45,845 bases of DNA from Phenylobacterium sp. GTDB taxonomy: Bacteria; Pseudomonadota; Alphaproteobacteria; Caulobacterales; Caulobacteraceae. The notes below the pieces were generated by a model. That model ran no database searches, had not been told where the DNA came from, and saw nothing but the letters and a program-made list of their open reading frames with translations. The stretch is from contig NZ_JAUXXE010000045.1 of the NCBI RefSeq assembly GCF_030681155.1, positions 1-45,845 of the forward strand, given 5' to 3'. The position numbers were made by a program, and so were the translations under genes. Below, in pieces: positions 42,708 to 45,845 of this stretch (within the stretch, counting starts at the first letter, position 1; every line of letters begins with the position of its first letter).

Positions 42708-43199
42708 ATGGGAGCCGAGTGCCATCATCCAGACGGCGTGCATCCGGGCCTCAAGGGCTCGGCGCTGAACCATGCGCTTGGCGCGGCCGAACAGCGCTGC
42801 GCCGCGACACAGGAGCGGCTGACCGCTCCCCGCCGCCGCGTCCTTGAGCTGCTGCTCGAATCCAATTCCCCCCAGAAGGCCTACGACCTAATCGCAGCCT
42901 TCGGCGCACACGGCGAACCAGCCAAGCCTCCAACCGTCTATCGGGCGCTCGAATTCCTGGAACGCCTGGGTTTTGCGCATCGGATCGAAAGCCTGAACGC
43001 ATATGTTCCCTGCCGCATCGACGGGCAGAGCCACCGGGCCGCGTTCCTGATCTGCGACTGCTGCGGAGCGGCCGACGAGTTCGAACCGGACTTCACGGCC
43101 CAGCTCGCCGCCGCCACGAAGGCGGGCTACCAGGTTTCGACCATCACCCTGGAAGCCCGCGGTCGTTGCGCGGCCTGCTCGGCCCCCGCTAGCTCCTGA
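42708..43199 (+). CDS. zur: Zinc uptake regulator Zur (Fur family)
   Basis: The protein has 163 residues. An N-terminal winged helix (about 25-100: RLTAPRRRVLELLLESNSPQKAYDLI and PPTVYRALEFLERLGF) is followed by a dimerisation and metal domain. The structural zinc site has C116 and C119 (ICDCCG) and C154 and C157 (CAAC), the pattern typical of Zur. The placement next to a ZnuD-like receptor and two matching palindromes supports Zur over Fur. The ATG at 42708 is used; AAGGGA just upstream is slightly close. Its 3' end overlaps the convergent acetyltransferase gene by 11 bases. Confidence 0.9.
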   Translation: MGAECHHPDGVHPGLKGSALNHALGAAEQRCAATQERLTAPRRRVLELLLESNSPQKAYDLIAAFGAHGEPAKPPTVYRALEFLERLGFAHRIESLNAYVPCRIDGQSHRAAFLICDCCGAADEFEPDFTAQLAAATKAGYQVSTITLEARGRCAACSAPASS

Positions 43200-43689
43200 T
43201 CCTGGCCATCGCGATGGCGTCGGCATACGCCCCGTCCCGCCAGGCATAGTCGCCCATACGACCCTCGCGCTCGAAGCCGAAACGTTCATAGAGCGCGATC
43301 GCCCGGGCGTTGTCGGCCCACACCGTGAGTTCGAGCCGGCGCAGGTTGAGCCATCGGTCGGCCTGCTCTACCGCCGCGGCGATCAGCGCCGCGCCCGCGC
43401 CCCGGCCGGCATAGGCGTCGTGGACCGCCATGCCGAAAGTGCCGACATGGCTACGCCGCCCCTCCCGCCGGCTCAGGCCCAAGCTGCCGATGACCTTTCC
43501 ATCGATCACGGCGACCAGCAGCGTTTGGCTTGCTGACGTCACCTTGAAGCGCTCGCGCCGAGTGGCGATGCTGGTGAAGGGCAGTTGCATTGTCCCCCAG
43601 ACGGCGCGCGGCTGGTTCAGCGCCTCGGTCAGGTCGGGCACGTCCTCCGGTTCGGACGCCCTGATCAGGATTTCATCTTGGCTCATCAT
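43189..43689 (-). CDS. GNAT-family N-acetyltransferase
   Basis: The protein has 166 residues. GNAT motif A is FGMAVHDAYAGRGAGAALIAA, with motif B region LRRLELTVWADNARAIALYERFGFEREG. The shape resembles RimI/PhnO-type enzymes; the acceptor amine is unknown. The ATG at 43689 or 43686 has no strong ribosome binding site visible. The long upstream leader contains a short ORF and a terminator (43722-43752), so attenuation is possible. Confidence 0.85.
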   Translation of the reverse strand: MMSQDEILIRASEPEDVPDLTEALNQPRAVWGTMQLPFTSIATRRERFKVTSASQTLLVAVIDGKVIGSLGLSRREGRRSHVGTFGMAVHDAYAGRGAGAALIAAAVEQADRWLNLRRLELTVWADNARAIALYERFGFEREGRMGDYAWRDGAYADAIAMARIRS

Positions 43690-43721
43690 GGTCTCTCGGT
43701 GGGCCGGAGAACGGAGCCAAA

Positions 43722-43752
43722 GAAAAAAGCCCCGTCCGTCGCCGGCGGGGCT
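43722..43752 (-). terminator. Terminator in the leader of the GNAT gene
   Basis: A 7-bp stem (43728-43734 with 43746-43752) with an 11-base GC-rich loop is followed on the minus strand by six T residues (43723-43728 read in reverse). It lies between the short ORF at 43781-43858 and the GNAT start, i.e. upstream of that gene. Confidence 0.85.
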
Positions 43753-43780
43753 GGTGTCGAATGCGAACGCTCGGTTGCTC

Positions 43781-43858
43781 CTAGCGCACGACCTCTTCCA
43801 CCAACCCGGCCTGGGCGGTTTGAATGGTCACGTGCATAAGGGCGGTCACGGCGCGCAT
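43781..43858 (-). CDS. Possible 25-residue peptide ending before a terminator
   Basis: ATG at 43858 opens a frame of 25 residues (begins MRAVTALMHV, ends VEEVVR), stopping at 43781-43783. A strong terminator starts 29 bp later, so the RNA could be a short independent transcript or a leader for the acetyltransferase gene. No good ribosome binding site is visible, and the frame extends upstream without an ATG, so its reality is uncertain. Confidence 0.4.
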   Translation of the reverse strand: MRAVTALMHVTIQTAQAGLVEEVVR

Positions 43859-43897
43859 GCGCTGAACGTAGATCAAACGAGGAAATCGGAAAAGCCG

Positions 43898-44323
43898 GTG
43901 ATCGAAGTCACCCCCACCATCAGCCTCTCGGAGGACGAACTGACCGAGCGGTTCATCCGCTCGGCCGGTCCGGGCGGTCAGAACGTCAACAAGGTATCCA
44001 CCGCCGTGGAGCTGCGGTTCGACGTGCGGCGCTCGCCCTCGTTGCCGAACGACGTGGCGATCCGGCTGATGAAACTGGCGGGGCGCAAGGTGACGCAGGA
44101 CGGCGTGTTAGTGCTGGTGGCGATGACCCATCGGACCCAGGAACGCAACCGGGCCGAGGCGCTGGAACGGCTGCTGGGGCTGATTCGTCAGGCCGCCGAA
44201 CCCCCGCCTCCGCCCCGGAAGAAGACCCGGCCGACCCTGGCTGCGAAAAAACGGCGGGTCGAGGCCAAGGTGCACCGAGGCGGGGTGAAATCCATGCGTG
44301 GCAAGGTTCGCGGCGACGACTGA
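43898..44323 (+). CDS. arfB: Alternative ribosome-rescue factor ArfB (peptidyl-tRNA hydrolase)
   Basis: The protein has 141 residues. It rescues ribosomes stalled on mRNA without a stop codon by hydrolysing the peptidyl-tRNA. The GGQ catalytic loop is SAGPGGQNVNKVST near the N-terminus. The basic C-terminal tail (RKKTRPTLAAKKRRVEAKVH...), which enters the empty mRNA channel, is present. The start is GTG at 43898 (M-I-E-V-T-P), with a GGAAAA-type site just upstream. It does not belong to the prfA/prmC neighbourhood in an operon sense. Confidence 0.92.
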   Translation: MIEVTPTISLSEDELTERFIRSAGPGGQNVNKVSTAVELRFDVRRSPSLPNDVAIRLMKLAGRKVTQDGVLVLVAMTHRTQERNRAEALERLLGLIRQAAEPPPPPRKKTRPTLAAKKRRVEAKVHRGGVKSMRGKVRGDD

Positions 44324-44397
44324 GACCCAGGCGTGATCGAACACGCTCAACCAAGCTCTTGGCGTGGGTGCAATCAGACGCATAAGGTGCGCGCGAC

Positions 44398-44940
44398 ATG
44401 TCACGCACCCGCCTTATCTCCGCCTCCGCCGCCCTGCTTCTGGTCGCCGCCTGCGCGCCGACCCTGGGTCCCCCGCCTCCGCCGCCGCCCGGCGCCGATG
44501 GGCCGCCCTCGGCCAATACGTTCCGCGCCGGTGATTTCTCCTGGTCGGCCGTTCCGGGCCAGGGTCGCGTGGATGGCCGGTTGGTCTTCAAGTCGGGCCA
44601 GACCCGCTACAGCTGCGAAGGCGCCGGCGTCGTCCTGACGCCCGAGACGCCATGGACGCGGCGGCGGATGACCATCCTCTACAAGTCGCCTGATCGCTCG
44701 GCCCTGCCGGCCGACGAGGTCCGCGCCCGCACGCCGAACGCCCCCAGCGGCGACTACTCGGCCTTCGTCAAGCGCACGGTCTGCGACGCGGGCAGCCGCT
44801 TCAGCTTTTCGGGCCTGGCCAACGGCGCCTGGTATGTGATCACCGTCGCCAAGCCAATTGCCCCTGGCACGGGGCCAGACATCGCCGTCATGCGCCGGGT
44901 GGAAATCCGCAACGGCCGCGCCGTGAGCGTGGATCTGTAG
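44398..44940 (+). CDS. Lipoprotein with Pro-rich linker
   Basis: The protein has 180 residues. The N-terminal signal ends in a lipobox LVAAC (C19), so it is a membrane lipoprotein. A Pro-rich linker (PPPPPPPG) is followed by a domain without a recognised family: VDGRLVFKSGQTRYSCEGAGVVLTPE ... SGLANGAWYVITVAKPIA. The ATG at 44398 lies at the lipobox-consistent distance. The pattern of a beta-rich domain holding two cysteines (RYSCEG, TVCDAG) suggests one disulfide. A bidirectional terminator follows. Confidence 0.8.
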   Translation: MSRTRLISASAALLLVAACAPTLGPPPPPPPGADGPPSANTFRAGDFSWSAVPGQGRVDGRLVFKSGQTRYSCEGAGVVLTPETPWTRRRMTILYKSPDRSALPADEVRARTPNAPSGDYSAFVKRTVCDAGSRFSFSGLANGAWYVITVAKPIAPGTGPDIAVMRRVEIRNGRAVSVDL

Positions 44941-44973
44941 CGACCGCGGCCACCTGCGCGTCGAGAAATGAAG

Positions 44974-45001
44974 AACGCCCCGGGGTCACCCCCGGGGCGT
45001 T
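44974..45001. terminator. Bidirectional terminator between lipoprotein gene and clpB
   Basis: A perfect 12-bp stem (44974-44985 with 44990-45001) has a 4-base loop. It lies 33 bp after the rightward stop and 7 bp from the leftward clpB stop, so it can end both transcripts. Confidence 0.85.
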
Positions 45002-45007
45002 CGTCGT

Positions 45008-45845
45008 TTAGTGGACCTTGGCCCGGCCGATCTCCAGGCCATCGGCCGAGGCGCCGACCTGAATGACCGAACCGTCCTCCAGATCGCCCGCGAGCAGCTT
45101 GCGGGCGATGGGGTCGACCAGTTCCTTCTGGATGACGCGCTTCAGAGGTCGCGCGCCATAGACCGGGTCGTAGCCCTTGTCGGCCATCCAGTGCCGGGCG
45201 GCGGAGTCCAGCACGATCGACATGCGCCGGTCGGCCAGCAGCTTCTCGACTCGCTGCAGCTGGATATCGACGATGTTGTCCATCTCCGCGCGGCCGAGCC
45301 GCTTGAAGAGGATGATCTCGTCGATCCGGTTCAGGAACTCCGGACGGAAGTGGCGGCGAACGACGTCCATCACCATCGGCCGCGCGTCCTCGACATCATC
45401 CCCCTCGCCCTGGCTGGCGAGGAACTCCGAACCGAGGTTCGAGGTCATGATCAGGATGGTGTTGCGGAAGTCGACCGTACGGCCCTGACCAGCGGTCAGG
45501 CGACCATCGTCCAGCACCTGCAGCAGCACGTTGAAGACGTCGGGGTGAGCCTTCTCGATTTCGTCCAACAGCACCACGGAGTACGGGCGGCGTCGGATCT
45601 TCTCGGTCAACTGGCCGCCTTCTTCGTAGCCCACGTATCCAGGCGGCGCGCCGATCAGCCGGCTGATGTTGTGTTTTTCCATGTACTCGCTCATGTCGAC
45701 CTGGATCAGCGCGTCTTCGTCGCCAAACATGAACTCGGCCAGGGCCTTGGCCAGGAGCGTTTTCCCCACGCCCGTGGGACCGGCGAAGATGAAGCAGCCG
45801 GTGGGCCGCTTCGGATCTTTCAGGCCGCTTCGGCTGCGTCGCACG
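45008..45845 (-). CDS. clpB: ClpB-type AAA+ disaggregase, 3' part (5' end outside window)
   Basis: These are the C-terminal 278 residues, the second AAA+ module and the D2-small domain, entering from the right edge. The Walker A is GPTGVGKT, Walker B is LLDEIEKAH, and the pore loop is GYVGYEEGG, followed by the sensor regions TSNLGSEF and GARPLKR. ClpB rescues aggregated proteins with DnaK. The YEEGG and [15 protein letters not shown] segments look slightly ClpC-like, but the GDEDA to [11 protein letters not shown] span and the position next to the DUF4167 and prmC region favour ClpB. Confidence 0.8.
   Translation of the reverse strand, partial: VRRSRSGLKDPKRPTGCFIFAGPTGVGKTLLAKALAEFMFGDEDALIQVDMSEYMEKHNISRLIGAPPGYVGYEEGGQLTEKIRRRPYSVVLLDEIEKAHPDVFNVLLQVLDDGRLTAGQGRTVDFRNTILIMTSNLGSEFLASQGEGDDVEDARPMVMDVVRRHFRPEFLNRIDEIILFKRLGRAEMDNIVDIQLQRVEKLLADRRMSIVLDSAARHWMADKGYDPVYGARPLKRVIQKELVDPIARKLLAGDLEDGSVIQVGASADGLEIGRAKVH

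Overview
The window is GC-rich (roughly two-thirds G+C), densely coding alphaproteobacterial DNA, most likely from the family Caulobacteraceae (Caulobacter, Phenylobacterium or a relative). The reasons are a CtrA-type cell-cycle response regulator at the left edge and a backbone of single-copy genes in the order ubiG, lysC, ptsP, rodZ-like, ispG, prfA, prmC, DUF4167 and clpB. I remember most of this order as typical of alphaproteobacteria. Also in keeping are a DUF4167 protein, an ArfB rescue factor and a Zur-controlled TonB receptor. No rRNA, tRNA, CRISPR array, insertion sequence or phage gene was seen. The window looks chromosomal.

Layout. 1-5.1 kb: the end of ctrA, a membrane-anchored M28 peptidase, an ArsC-family reductase and an M23 cell-wall endopeptidase. 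5.1-9.0 kb: an unusual regulator made of two TetR units in one chain, then leftward small exported proteins (one with a twin CX9C cysteine pattern, one His-rich), a zinc alcohol dehydrogenase and a PRC-barrel-like periplasmic protein. 9.1-13.9 kb, all leftward: alpha/beta hydrolase, acyl-CoA ligase, Nudix hydrolase, FkbM methyltransferase and UbiG. 14.1-15.4 kb: lysC, apparently starting at CTG. 15.4-19.8 kb: an accessory block with a coupled oxidoreductase/acetyltransferase pair facing a TetR gene across a clear double operator, and an MFS exporter facing a Cys-rich HTH regulator. 20.0-23.5 kb: ptsP and a RodZ-like protein. 23.6-27.5 kb: carboxynorspermidine dehydrogenase and decarboxylase plus an aminotransferase. 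27.5-30.2 kb: a membrane LytTR regulator, a secreted hydrolase and a LOG-family protein. 30.2-38.4 kb: ispG, a tandem pair of related wHTH-like proteins, a small beta-rich protein, prfA, a YihY membrane protein, a MOSC gene broken by a one-base frameshift, prmC and DUF4167. 38.6-45.8 kb: DUF1254, a CPBP protease-like protein, a ZnuD-like receptor diverging from zur across two perfect Zur-type palindromes, an acetyltransferase, arfB, a lipoprotein and the 3' end of clpB.

How the parts work together. LysC makes aspartyl phosphate, the route to aspartate semialdehyde, which the polyamine pair condenses with a diamine. PrfA and PrmC (the enzyme that methylates PrfA) are near neighbours and ArfB provides stalled-ribosome rescue. 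Zur and its receptor form a self-contained zinc uptake switch. The accessory genes sit as small self-regulated cassettes between backbone genes. The most notable items are the twin CX9C exported protein, the tandem TetR fusion, the CTG start of lysC, the paired operators, the wHTH-like twins and the short leader-type ORFs at about 19.9 and 43.8 kb.
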